From positions 1 through 64,000 of the forward strand of contig JAFQEJ010000057.1 of the NCBI GenBank assembly GCA_017399105.1: a DNA stretch of 64,000 nt, given 5' to 3'. Every line of letters begins with the position of its first letter. The stretch's first letter is position 1. The translations under genes were made by a program, and so were the position numbers. This document shows, in pieces, positions 1 through 6,795 of this stretch. This DNA comes from Clostridia bacterium (GTDB lineage: Bacteria > Bacillota > Clostridia > Oscillospirales > CAG-272). The notes below the pieces were generated by a model. That model saw nothing but the letters and a program-made list of their open reading frames with translations. It did not search any database and had not been told where the DNA came from.

Positions 1-1
1 C

Positions 2-109
2 GAAGGAGTGCTTTACATTTCTACCATCGACAATAACGTATGGAGTCCTGTTGCTTATCCCGCAGGCTGGGAGGTTTACACCGAGGGTTCTGAAGAATCT
101 GAGGCGTAA
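2..109 (+). CDS. Phage structural (tail) protein, C-terminal end only
   Basis: This is the 3' end of a rightward gene cut by the window edge; the last 35 codons are visible, ending in TAA at 107-109. The visible peptide contains LYISTIDNNVWSPVAYPAGW, a pattern rich in aromatic residues. It resembles the small carbohydrate-binding-like modules (CBM5/12 style) at the end of some phage tail or baseplate proteins. It lies 38 bp upstream of the endolysin on the same strand, which fits the usual tail-to-lysis order in Firmicutes prophages. The family call rests on this short end only and is an inference. Confidence 0.5.
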   Translation, partial: EGVLYISTIDNNVWSPVAYPAGWEVYTEGSEESEA

Positions 110-147
110 CCAAAGTGTAGTTTTATAAGCAAAGGAGGTGGGTTCAT

Positions 148-1509
148 ATGGCTTCAAACGAACAGCGCATATGGAACTATCTGAAATCCAAGGGATTAAA
201 TGATTTCGGCGTAGCGGGTCTTATGGGCAACCTCTATGCTGAATCTGCATTGAATCCCAAAAACCTGCAGCAGACTTTTGAAAAGAAGCTTGGTTACACC
301 GACGCTACATATACAGAATCTGTTGACAATGGTACGTACACAAACTTTGTCAAGGATTCCGCAGGCTACGGTCTTGCCCAGTGGACATACTGGAGCCGAA
401 AGCAGAATCTGCTGAACTTTGCACAGGCGGCAGGCAAGTCAATCGGTGACTTGGATATGCAGCTCGATTTCTTATGGAAAGAACTGAATGACGGATATCG
501 CGGCGTTCTTGATTTACTCAGGAACGCCACTTCTGTTTTAGAGGCATCGAATGAGATACTGTTCAAATTTGAGCGTCCCGCCAATCAGGGAATTTCTGTC
601 CAAGAGAAGCGTGCAAATTACGGACAGGTTTACTTTGATAAGTACGCAAGTACAGAGAAAGGAGGGGATGTGGCTATGAGCAACAGCCCACTCGTTGATT
701 ACACGTTGATTTCACCGAACAAGACAAGCCCAAGACGTGGTGAGATTGACACAGTTACGATTCACTGTGTTGTAGGACAGTGTACCGTAGAATCACTCGG
801 CGCTTTGTTTGCCAAATCATCCAGAGGCGCTTCGTCCAACTACGGTGTTGGCAAGGATGGCAGGATTGGTATGTATGTCGAGGAAAAAGACCGCGCATGG
901 TGTTCGGGCGGCAAAGACAAGAATGGTAACCCCATCAGAGTGAACGGAATCTCAGGCTCTGACAACGACCATAGAGCCATCACCATTGAAGTTGCCAGCG
1001 ACACCACACATCCTTATGCTGTCACCGATGCCGCATACGAAGGACTTATCCGGTTGCTTGTGGATATCTGCAAGCGCAACCCCGGTATCAAGCGGCTCAG
1101 ATGGCTTGGAGACAAATCCCTCGTTGGTGAAACGGACAAGCAGAATATGACGGTACACCGTTGGTTCGCTTACAAGTCCTGCCCCGGCGATTACTTATAT
1201 GAACGCCATTCTGCTATCGCAGAAGAGGTAAACAGACGGCTGGATGCCGAAATCTTGGAAACGGAGGACGATGATATGGATGCGGCTAAATTCAAAGAAA
1301 TGTGGCTCGAAATGCGTAAAGAGCTTCAGGACAATGACGCAGGTCAGTGGAGCGAAGCAGCTCGTGCATGGGCTATCAGTAACGGTTTGATTAACGGCAA
1401 CGGTTCTACCGTTGATGGCGAACCGAACTGTATGTGGGCGGACGTTCTCACGAGAGAACAGTTTATAACCGTCCTCTATCGTTTCGCCCAGATTATGGGT
1501 AAAGCGTAA
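148..1509 (+). CDS. Phage endolysin: lysozyme-like + amidase + SLH-like C-terminus
   Basis: Peptidoglycan hydrolase of 453 aa that would release phage progeny. Residues 1-165 resemble the phage tail lysozyme family (GLMGNLYAESALNP, with E32 the likely catalytic acid; GYGLAQWT). Residues about 180-372 form a PGRP-type N-acetylmuramoyl-L-alanine amidase (VTIHCVVGQ, TIEVASD, MTVHRWFAYKSCPGD; the His and Cys/Asp positions suit zinc binding). Residues 377-453 resemble an SLH-like wall-binding module (WSEAARAWAISNGLINGNG, LTREQFITVLYRF). The start has AAAGGAGG 10 nt upstream. There is no signal peptide, so export would depend on the holin. Each domain junction carries an in-frame ATG with its own GGAGG (ATG at 676 and 1276), so shorter isoforms of 277 and 77 aa are possible. 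The stop overlaps the next start by 1 nt. Confidence 0.9.
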   Translation: MASNEQRIWNYLKSKGLNDFGVAGLMGNLYAESALNPKNLQQTFEKKLGYTDATYTESVDNGTYTNFVKDSAGYGLAQWTYWSRKQNLLNFAQAAGKSIGDLDMQLDFLWKELNDGYRGVLDLLRNATSVLEASNEILFKFERPANQGISVQEKRANYGQVYFDKYASTEKGGDVAMSNSPLVDYTLISPNKTSPRRGEIDTVTIHCVVGQCTVESLGALFAKSSRGASSNYGVGKDGRIGMYVEEKDRAWCSGGKDKNGNPIRVNGISGSDNDHRAITIEVASDTTHPYAVTDAAYEGLIRLLVDICKRNPGIKRLRWLGDKSLVGETDKQNMTVHRWFAYKSCPGDYLYERHSAIAEEVNRRLDAEILETEDDDMDAAKFKEMWLEMRKELQDNDAGQWSEAARAWAISNGLINGNGSTVDGEPNCMWADVLTREQFITVLYRFAQIMGKA

Positions 1510-1856
1510 TGAAGAAGATGGGTGCACAAAAATGTGTGTCCAAAAGTGGTAAAAAAGGAAAGCGATTGGATTATTCTCAGAAACTGATTGCTGATATCAG
1601 GTGGCTCTTATGGGTCGTAACAATCGGTGGGCTGTTGCTCGCCGCTCTTTGTATTTATAAGGGCTATCTTGGTTCCTTACCGTGGCTCTCAGCTATGGTT
1701 GGACTGCCGTGGACAGCGCATGGTGTTGTGTGCTCATTCTATTTGAATATGGCGAAGTCTGACCATAAAGAAGGCGGTATCACTTTTGAGACAGCGAAAG
1801 CTAACGGGTTCTCCCAAGTCGATAAAAACGGCAGCGATGAGAGTCCCTCAATATAA
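1509..1856 (+). CDS. Phage lysis-module membrane protein (holin-like)
   Basis: Protein of 115 aa that begins inside the endolysin stop codon (TAATG), so translation is probably coupled. It has a basic N-terminus and then two predicted membrane helices, about residues 33-50 (WLLWVVTIGGLLLAALCIY) and 57-78, followed by a polar acidic tail. Size, topology and place suggest a class II holin or a holin partner, but I do not recognise a specific family. The next gene is a better match to a known holin family, so this one may be an accessory or antiholin. Confidence 0.55.
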   Translation: MKKMGAQKCVSKSGKKGKRLDYSQKLIADIRWLLWVVTIGGLLLAALCIYKGYLGSLPWLSAMVGLPWTAHGVVCSFYLNMAKSDHKEGGITFETAKANGFSQVDKNGSDESPSI

Positions 1857-1874
1857 CTTTAGGAGGTAACGTAT

Positions 1875-2201
1875 ATGGAGTGGTTGGAACTTGCTGTATC
1901 AATCCTTGCTGGTTTGGCAACGGCTATTCCTCTGGTCATCAAACTTGTTGAGTATGTTAAGAAAGCGGTGAAGGAAAAGAACTGGAACGCTCTGCTTGAC
2001 ATGGTCATGGACTATATGGAAATTGCCGAAACGAAATTTGAAACCGGCGCTGAACGTAAAGAATGGGTTCTTGCTATGGTTGAAGCATCTGCCGATACAG
2101 TCAACTATGACATCGACCTTGCTGTTGTCAGCAAGCTGATTGATAGTCTTTGCTCTATGACTAAGGTAGTCAACCCACCCGCACAGAAAGCGGGTGAGTA
2201 A
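1875..2201 (+). CDS. Phage holin, LL-H-like
   Basis: Protein of 108 aa with one N-terminal membrane helix (about residues 6-24), then a charged helical region. It contains the pattern AETKFETGAERKEWVLAMVE followed by a short segment ending in IDSLCSM, which is typical of the LL-H holin family (KKEYVL... and ...IDALIEAAV in relatives). The ribosome-binding site AGGAGGT lies 9 nt upstream of the ATG. It would form the membrane lesion that lets the endolysin reach the wall. The family assignment is by pattern recall and was not searched. Confidence 0.65.
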   Translation: MEWLELAVSILAGLATAIPLVIKLVEYVKKAVKEKNWNALLDMVMDYMEIAETKFETGAERKEWVLAMVEASADTVNYDIDLAVVSKLIDSLCSMTKVVNPPAQKAGE

Positions 2202-2206
2202 GCCCT

Positions 2207-2812
2207 ATGGTTAGTTTCATTGAATACTTAAAATTGCCCGCCACAGTTGGCGGCATTATCGTTGGCGTATTTCTGGTGATTCAAATTATCGGCGGTATCC
2301 TTGACTTCAAGGGAAAAGCTGTACCGGCAATCATGAACGTCAGAAAATACTTCAAACAGAAAAAGCAGGAGAAAATCGAAACGGCTGAAACTTTGAAGGC
2401 TGTGAAGATTCTTCTGCAGGATGTCAACGGTCATTACTCTGCGGACAACATTGCCAAGCGCGACAGTTGGATGCAATGGGTAAACGACAGAGCGGTCACC
2501 TACGATAGATTTATCGAGGAGATGGGCGAGAAATTCGCTGATGTCGTTAAAGTGCTGGAAGAGATATTCGTTCAAAACAGCCGTGACCGCATCATCGACT
2601 TTGCGACAAAAGTTGAAAACAAGAACACAATGGTCTCCCGAGAAGAGTTCAATCGAATCTTCAAGGTGTACGACAAGTATGAAAAATTCCTCAAAGAACG
2701 TGAGCTGACGAACGGTGAAGTCGATATCAATTATCAAATCATCAAGGAGTCGTATGAGGAGCATCTGCGTAATCACACGTTTATCGAGGATGTTCGTGGT
2801 TACACGAAGTAA
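2207..2812 (+). CDS. Prophage membrane-anchored protein of the lysis region, function unknown
   Basis: Protein of 201 aa whose start lies 5 bp after the holin stop. An N-terminal helix (about residues 12-33, VGGIIVGVFLVIQIIGGIL) anchors a mostly alpha-helical, highly charged C-terminal part with coiled-coil character (residues 45-200, many E and K). I do not recognise a named family. As the last gene before the lysis-operon terminator it could be a spanin-like or holin-accessory factor, or a phage-encoded structural protein; nothing in the sequence decides this. Confidence 0.6.
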   Translation: MVSFIEYLKLPATVGGIIVGVFLVIQIIGGILDFKGKAVPAIMNVRKYFKQKKQEKIETAETLKAVKILLQDVNGHYSADNIAKRDSWMQWVNDRAVTYDRFIEEMGEKFADVVKVLEEIFVQNSRDRIIDFATKVENKNTMVSREEFNRIFKVYDKYEKFLKERELTNGEVDINYQIIKESYEEHLRNHTFIEDVRGYTK

Positions 2813-2871
2813 CCGAAAATCAAAAACCAATCTGATATTTTGTGGGTGTAAAATATTCAGAAACAAAAAAT

Positions 2872-2891
2872 GGCAGCTCCACCGAGCTGCC
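2872..2891 (+). terminator. End of phage lysis operon; hairpin
   Basis: Perfect 8-bp stem (GGCAGCTC / GAGCTGCC) with a 4-nt loop, 60 bp after the last lysis gene. On the plus strand it is followed by TGACTTTTCC, a weak U-tract. On the minus strand it is followed by ATTTTTTG, a strong one, so it probably works in both directions. Confidence 0.6.
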
Positions 2892-2901
2892 TGACTTTTC
2901 C

Positions 2902-2930
2902 TTGACTATTTTCGAGGAATCGGGTATAAT
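2902..2930 (+). promoter_or_regulatory. Sigma-A promoter for a small non-coding transcript
   Basis: TTGACT (2902-2907), a 17-bp spacer, then TATAAT (2925-2930). It reads away from the lysis operon into a region with no convincing gene; the predicted transcript start is near 2937. Confidence 0.7.
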
Positions 2931-2936
2931 ATTAAC

Positions 2937-3121
2937 AGGTAACAGCAAGACTGTTGCTGCAGTGATGAAGTGTACAGCCGGGTCAGTTTCGGTTGTGCAT
3001 GGAGCTTCGATAGGGTTCGAGACAGTTCCCACAGACTGACGTAGGCGTGAGCTGAAAGAAAATGTCCTAATCATATTATTGAGAGTTGATTCACTATCTG
3101 GTGGATTGGCTCTCTTTTTTT
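2937..3121 (+). ncRNA. Candidate structured small RNA at the prophage end
   Basis: About 185 nt between a consensus promoter and an intrinsic terminator, with no supported reading frame. Three elements can be drawn. First, a hairpin CAGCAA/TTGCTG at 2943-2959. Second, a 10-bp stem 2970-2979 / 2991-3000 (three G-U pairs) with an 11-nt loop. Third, 8 nt of that loop (2982-2989, GTCAGTTT) can pair with 3033-3040 (AGACTGAC), giving a pseudoknot. The terminator stem closes the unit. I could not match it to a named RNA family. Expression and fold are inferences from base pairing seen in one sequence; covariation would be needed to prove them. Confidence 0.5.
3081..3121 (+). terminator. Strong intrinsic terminator of the small RNA
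   Basis: A 14-bp stem (3081-3094 / 3101-3114, four G-U pairs, no mismatch), loop TATCTG, then seven T residues. The T-tract is the left half of a 20-bp perfect palindrome, CTTTTTTTGC/GCAAAAAAAG (3114-3133), which also supplies the U-tract of the opposing terminator. Confidence 0.85.
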
Positions 3122-3125
3122 GCGC

Positions 3126-3167
3126 AAAAAAAGAAGGTAGACCCAGTATTATAACTGAATCTACCTT
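3126..3167 (-). terminator. Intrinsic terminator facing left
   Basis: Stem AAGGTAGA/TCTACCTT (3134-3141 / 3160-3167) with an inner CAGT/ACTG stem (3144-3147 / 3154-3157). On the minus strand it is followed by CTTCTTTTTTTG. It would stop leftward transcription, perhaps from greA-lysS or from a lost leftward phage gene. Confidence 0.7.
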
Positions 3168-3545
3168 ATCAATATATACTCCCTCAGAGCGCCATTTTAA
3201 GCGTTTCTGGGGGATTCTTTTTTGCGGTGAACACGTGGTTGTCTTTGCTGTTTCATGTGCTTGGTGGCGTTCCTGTGCGCTCCTGCGTGGGTTTCTGTAT
3301 GCTTATAACAGTGTTGCTGACGGTCAGCAGCATTCTTATAAACAGGCAGAATATGTATGCCATCCCATGTTTGAGACGGGGGTAAAATGTGGGGTAAAGC
3401 AAAAGAAAAAACACCCTTGCGTGCCTGCAAAAGTGTCTTTTCAGAGGTCGTTATTGTGGGCTCATAAGTCAAATGGTGTAAATTAGGTGTAAAATGCTCC
3501 AAAATCATACCTTAGAAACCCGCAAACCCTTGTGCCACAAGGGGA
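3168..3545. other. Gene-free junction between prophage and lysS; candidate attachment region
   Basis: No convincing gene. It holds another rightward terminator-like hairpin (3181-3188 / 3206-3213, then TTTTTT at 3218-3223). It also holds a dyad TGCTGAC-G-GTCAGCA (3315-3329) flanked by TTATAA on both sides, and a palindrome CCCTTGTG-C-CACAAGGG (3527-3543) immediately after the lysS stop. The change of strand and of gene content across this stretch marks the prophage boundary. The palindrome is a candidate attachment site or lysS terminator; the other att copy lies outside the window. Confidence 0.45.
3181..3223 (+). terminator. Second rightward terminator at the prophage end
   Basis: Stem CCCTCAGA / TCTGGGGG (one G-U pair) with an inner CGC/GCG, followed by ATTC and six T residues. 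It backs up the terminator at 3081-3121 and would keep prophage transcription from entering lysS in antisense. Confidence 0.6.
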
Positions 3546-5048
3546 TTAGTTGTCGAGGGATTTCATTGTGGGGAAGAGCAATACATCTCTGATCGCCGCG
3601 CTGTCGGTGAGCAGCATACACATACGGTCAATACCATATCCGATACCGCCTGTGGGAGGCATACCAATCTCAAGCGCGTTGAGGAAGTCCTCGTCGGTGT
3701 GGTTTGCTTCTTCATCGCCTGCTGCAAAGAGAGCATCCTGTTCGGCGAAGCGTGCCCGCTGATCAATGGGATCATTGAGCTCGGAGTATGCGTTTGCCAT
3801 TTCCCAGCCGTTCATGAAGAACTCGAAACGTTCAACATATTCGGGATTTTCGGGCTTGCGCTTGGTCAGCGGGGAAATCTCAACAGGGTGATCCATGACG
3901 AAAGTAGGCTGAACCAGATGCTCTTCCACATACTGTTCGAAGAAGAGGTTGAGGATATCGCCCTTCTTGTGGCGCTCCTCGAATTCTACATGCTTTTCTT
4001 TTGCAATGGCGCGAGCTTCTTCCAGCGTGTGAATCTCATTAAAATCAACATCCGCATACTTCTTAACCGCATCAACCATTGTGATACGCTCGAAGGGCTT
4101 GCCGAGATCCATTTCCACGCCATTATAGACGATGGTGGTGGTGCCCAGCACTTCCTGCGCCACATAACGGTACATGTTTTCGGTGAGATCCATCATGCCG
4201 TGGTAGTCGGTATATGCCTGATAAAGCTCCATCAGTGTGAACTCGGGGTTGTGACGGGTGTCAAGACCCTCATTGCGGAAGACTCGTCCAATCTCATAAA
4301 CACGCTCAAGTCCGCCTACAATAAGACGCTTGAGATAGAGCTCCAGCGAGATGCGAAGCTTGAAGTCCTCGTCCAGAGCGTTGAAGTGAGTCTCAAAGGG
4401 ACGAGCTGCAGCACCGCCTGCATTGGAGACCAGCATGGGAGTTTCGACTTCCATAAAGCCCTGTGCATCGAGGAAACGGCGAATGGTGCTGATGATCTTG
4501 GAGCGCTTGATGAAGGTATCCTTGGATTCGGGATTCATGATGAGATCCACATAACGCTGACGGTAACGGGTGTCGGTGTTGGTCAGACCGTGGAATTTCT
4601 CGGGCAGAATTTGCAGGCTCTTGGTGAGAAGAGTGATCTCGGTTGCGTGAACAGAAATCTCACCGGTACGGGTCTTGAAGACGGTACCCTTGACACCGAT
4701 GATGTCACCAATATCGTACTTCTTGAAAAGTGTATATGCTTCCTCGCCAATCGAATCGCGGGCGACATAAACCTGCATATTACCCGACAGATCCTGCACA
4801 TTGCAGAAGGACGCCTTACCCATGATGCGCTTGGACATCATACGACCTGCGATGGTGGTTTCTGTATTTTCCAGCGTCTCAAAGTTCTCTCGAATTTCAG
4901 ATGCCTTAGCCTTCACATCATACTTTGTAATGATAAAAGGATCACGTCCGTCAGCCTTCAGTGCATTGAGCTTTTCGTGTCTGACACGGATCAGCTCGGA
5001 AAGGTCTTCGGATTCATTCTGGGGATTCTTTGTCTGATTGTCGTTCAT
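3546..5048 (-). CDS. lysS: Lysine--tRNA ligase, class II
   Basis: Charges tRNA-Lys with lysine in the cytoplasm. The protein is 500 aa, the normal length for the bacterial class II enzyme. An N-terminal OB-fold anticodon-binding domain lies at about 40-150 (TIAGRMMSKRIMGKASF), followed by the class II catalytic core: motif 2 region YEIGRVFRNEGLDTRHNPEF, a later WEMANAYSELNDP, and motif 3 GIGYGIDRM near the C-terminus. I chose the ATG at 5048. An upstream TTG at 5069 would put the AAAGGA ribosome-binding site inside the gene. It lies 25 bp downstream of greA, a common operon pairing. Confidence 0.97.
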   Translation of the reverse strand: MNDNQTKNPQNESEDLSELIRVRHEKLNALKADGRDPFIITKYDVKAKASEIRENFETLENTETTIAGRMMSKRIMGKASFCNVQDLSGNMQVYVARDSIGEEAYTLFKKYDIGDIIGVKGTVFKTRTGEISVHATEITLLTKSLQILPEKFHGLTNTDTRYRQRYVDLIMNPESKDTFIKRSKIISTIRRFLDAQGFMEVETPMLVSNAGGAAARPFETHFNALDEDFKLRISLELYLKRLIVGGLERVYEIGRVFRNEGLDTRHNPEFTLMELYQAYTDYHGMMDLTENMYRYVAQEVLGTTTIVYNGVEMDLGKPFERITMVDAVKKYADVDFNEIHTLEEARAIAKEKHVEFEERHKKGDILNLFFEQYVEEHLVQPTFVMDHPVEISPLTKRKPENPEYVERFEFFMNGWEMANAYSELNDPIDQRARFAEQDALFAAGDEEANHTDEDFLNALEIGMPPTGGIGYGIDRMCMLLTDSAAIRDVLLFPTMKSLDN

Positions 5049-5073
5049 ATATACGTCCGGTCCTTTCAAAAAC

Positions 5074-5556
5074 TTAGTTGTCGCGCTTGGAGATTTCGAG
5101 AATCTTCAGCTGCAGCAAACCGCCGGGAGTTTCAACATCAACAGTTTCTCCAACCTTGGCGCCGATGATTGCGCGGCCAATGGGAGATTGATCCGAGATC
5201 TTGCCGGCAAGGGGATCTGCCTCGGTGGAGCCTACAAGGGAATATTCGATTTCTTCTTCAAATTCGATGTCATAAACCTTAACGGTTGCGCCGACATTAA
5301 CCGAGTCAGTATGGATATCGTCCTCGCTGATGAGCTTGACATGCTTGAGCATTTCTTCCAGCTCGATGATGCGGGCTTCGGTCTTTGCCTGCTCGTTCTT
5401 TGCCTCGTCGTATTCGCTGTTCTCCGAAAGGTCACCGAAGGAGAGGGCGATTCGAATCGCTTCCACAACCTCTTTGCGCTTGGTGGTTTTGAGATAGTTC
5501 AGCTCCTCATTCAGCTTCTTCAAACCCTCATCGGTAACTAAAATTTCCTTAGCCAT
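5074..5556 (-). CDS. greA: Transcription elongation factor GreA
   Basis: Rescues backtracked RNA polymerase by stimulating transcript cleavage. The 160-aa length matches the family. The N-terminal coiled coil (residues 1-75) carries the conserved acidic tip region [15 protein letters not shown]. The C-terminal FKBP-like domain (80-158) has [17 protein letters not shown] and ends in [15 protein letters not shown]. It is the first gene of a greA-lysS unit, with AGGAGAT upstream of the ATG. Confidence 0.97.
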   Translation of the reverse strand: MAKEILVTDEGLKKLNEELNYLKTTKRKEVVEAIRIALSFGDLSENSEYDEAKNEQAKTEARIIELEEMLKHVKLISEDDIHTDSVNVGATVKVYDIEFEEEIEYSLVGSTEADPLAGKISDQSPIGRAIIGAKVGETVDVETPGGLLQLKILEISKRDN

Positions 5557-5586
5557 TTTATAATATCTCCTGTAGTAATTGTATTT

Positions 5587-6786
5587 TTATTTGGAAGCAA
5601 GAGCGGCAAGCGCAGCCTGAAGCTGATTGTCCTCTGCATCGGTAATCTTGTAGATGTTCTTATTTACCAGCGCCTCATCCAGCTCAACTTCGATATCGGG
5701 GGTGATGCCGATTCCCTCATAGTTGTCCGAATAAGGGGGATTGTACATGCGGTAGGATACACTGAAGGCGGAATTGTCCGAGAGCGGAATGACCGTCTGC
5801 ATGGTGCCCTTGCCGTAGGTGGTTGTGCCTACCAGCGTCGCTTTATTATAATCCTTCAGCGCACAGGAGAAGAGCTCGGCGGCACTTGCCGTACTGCCGT
5901 TCACCAGCACCGCGATGGGAGCATCAAAGCTTGCCGCATCCGAGTAGGTGACCTCTTCGTTTCCTTCACCGTCCACAACACGGATGATGGGACCTTCGGG
6001 AAGCAGATAATCGAGAATCGTGGTGATGCTGTTCAGCTCTCCGCCGGGATTGTAGCGGACATCAAAGACAAACTTGGTTGCGCCCAGTCCCTGCAGCTCA
6101 GCTATGGCAGCCTTAAACTGCTCGGGGGTGACCGAGGTGAACTGCAGAATCTTGATATAACCCACATCGGCAGAACCTTCCACCATGTGTGACATTACCG
6201 TGATGGTTTCCACCGTTCCGCGCAGAACCTCAAATTCCAATGTCTCATTACCGCGCAGAACAGTCAGCTTCACCGTGGTGCCGATCTCTCCCTTCACCGC
6301 CGCGACCGAGTTGTAATAACCCAATTGAGCCGCGTCCTGTCCGTCGATGCCGATAATCAGATCGCCCGGCTCAATGCCTGCTTCAAGCGCACCCGAGTTG
6401 GGCATGACGCTGATAACCTCGATGACATTATATTCATCATTCTGGATAACCAGAACGCCGATTCCCTGACCTTCACCGCGCTGGCTTGACATGAATTCTT
6501 CATAAGCCTCGGTATTCATGTAGGTTGCGTATTTGTCGCCCGTACCCGCGATATAACCGGCGATGATGCCATCGGTGACCTGCTTTTCATCGATCTCGCC
6601 GATGTAGAGACTTCGGAAGGCTGCATCTACTGCCGACAGCTTTTCATAAGCGTTGTTTTCGGCAGTCAGCTCATTCATCCGCTGGGAGTATTTGTTGTTT
6701 ACCGCCAGATAGGTGATCTGGAAGGTGAGAATCACGGCAAGCAGCATCAGAACGATGGTGGTGCCAAGCGAGATTTTCTTTGACAT
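5587..6786 (-). CDS. S41 family C-terminal processing peptidase (CtpA-like)
   Basis: Envelope serine protease of 399 aa. An uncleaved N-terminal membrane anchor (residues 8-30) precedes a short helical region. A PDZ domain follows at about 95-185 (GIGVLVIQNDEYNVIEV, ALEAGIEPGDLIIGIDG), then the S41 catalytic domain at 200-375. The catalytic Ser lies in NGSTASAAELF and the Lys in TTYGKG, the usual Ser-Lys dyad. It is last in a unit ftsE-ftsX-M23 hydrolase-this gene, 9 bp after the hydrolase stop. That placement suggests a role in controlling the cell-wall hydrolase or division proteins, which is an inference from context. Confidence 0.93.
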   Translation of the reverse strand: MSKKISLGTTIVLMLLAVILTFQITYLAVNNKYSQRMNELTAENNAYEKLSAVDAAFRSLYIGEIDEKQVTDGIIAGYIAGTGDKYATYMNTEAYEEFMSSQRGEGQGIGVLVIQNDEYNVIEVISVMPNSGALEAGIEPGDLIIGIDGQDAAQLGYYNSVAAVKGEIGTTVKLTVLRGNETLEFEVLRGTVETITVMSHMVEGSADVGYIKILQFTSVTPEQFKAAIAELQGLGATKFVFDVRYNPGGELNSITTILDYLLPEGPIIRVVDGEGNEEVTYSDAASFDAPIAVLVNGSTASAAELFSCALKDYNKATLVGTTTYGKGTMQTVIPLSDNSAFSVSYRMYNPPYSDNYEGIGITPDIEVELDEALVNKNIYKITDAEDNQLQAALAALASK

Positions 6787-6795
6787 AGCTTCTCC

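Noticed and set aside
2842..3039. Small GTG-started frame of 65 aa over the candidate RNA
   Set aside because: It spans the lysis-operon terminator and the promoter at 2902-2930, so it is not a likely coding region.
2960..3060. Hammerhead ribozyme
   Set aside because: GTGATGA and GAAA-like pieces are present, but the essential core CTGATGA and the three-way stem layout are not.
3079..3508. Open frames of 135 aa (plus) and 103 aa (minus) at the prophage boundary
   Set aside because: They lie across terminators and palindromes, overlap each other and have no good ribosome-binding site or known pattern. A degraded integrase end was considered but no integrase motif is present.
5049..5069. Upstream TTG start for lysS
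   Set aside because: It would place the ribosome-binding site within the gene; the ATG at 5048 matches relatives.
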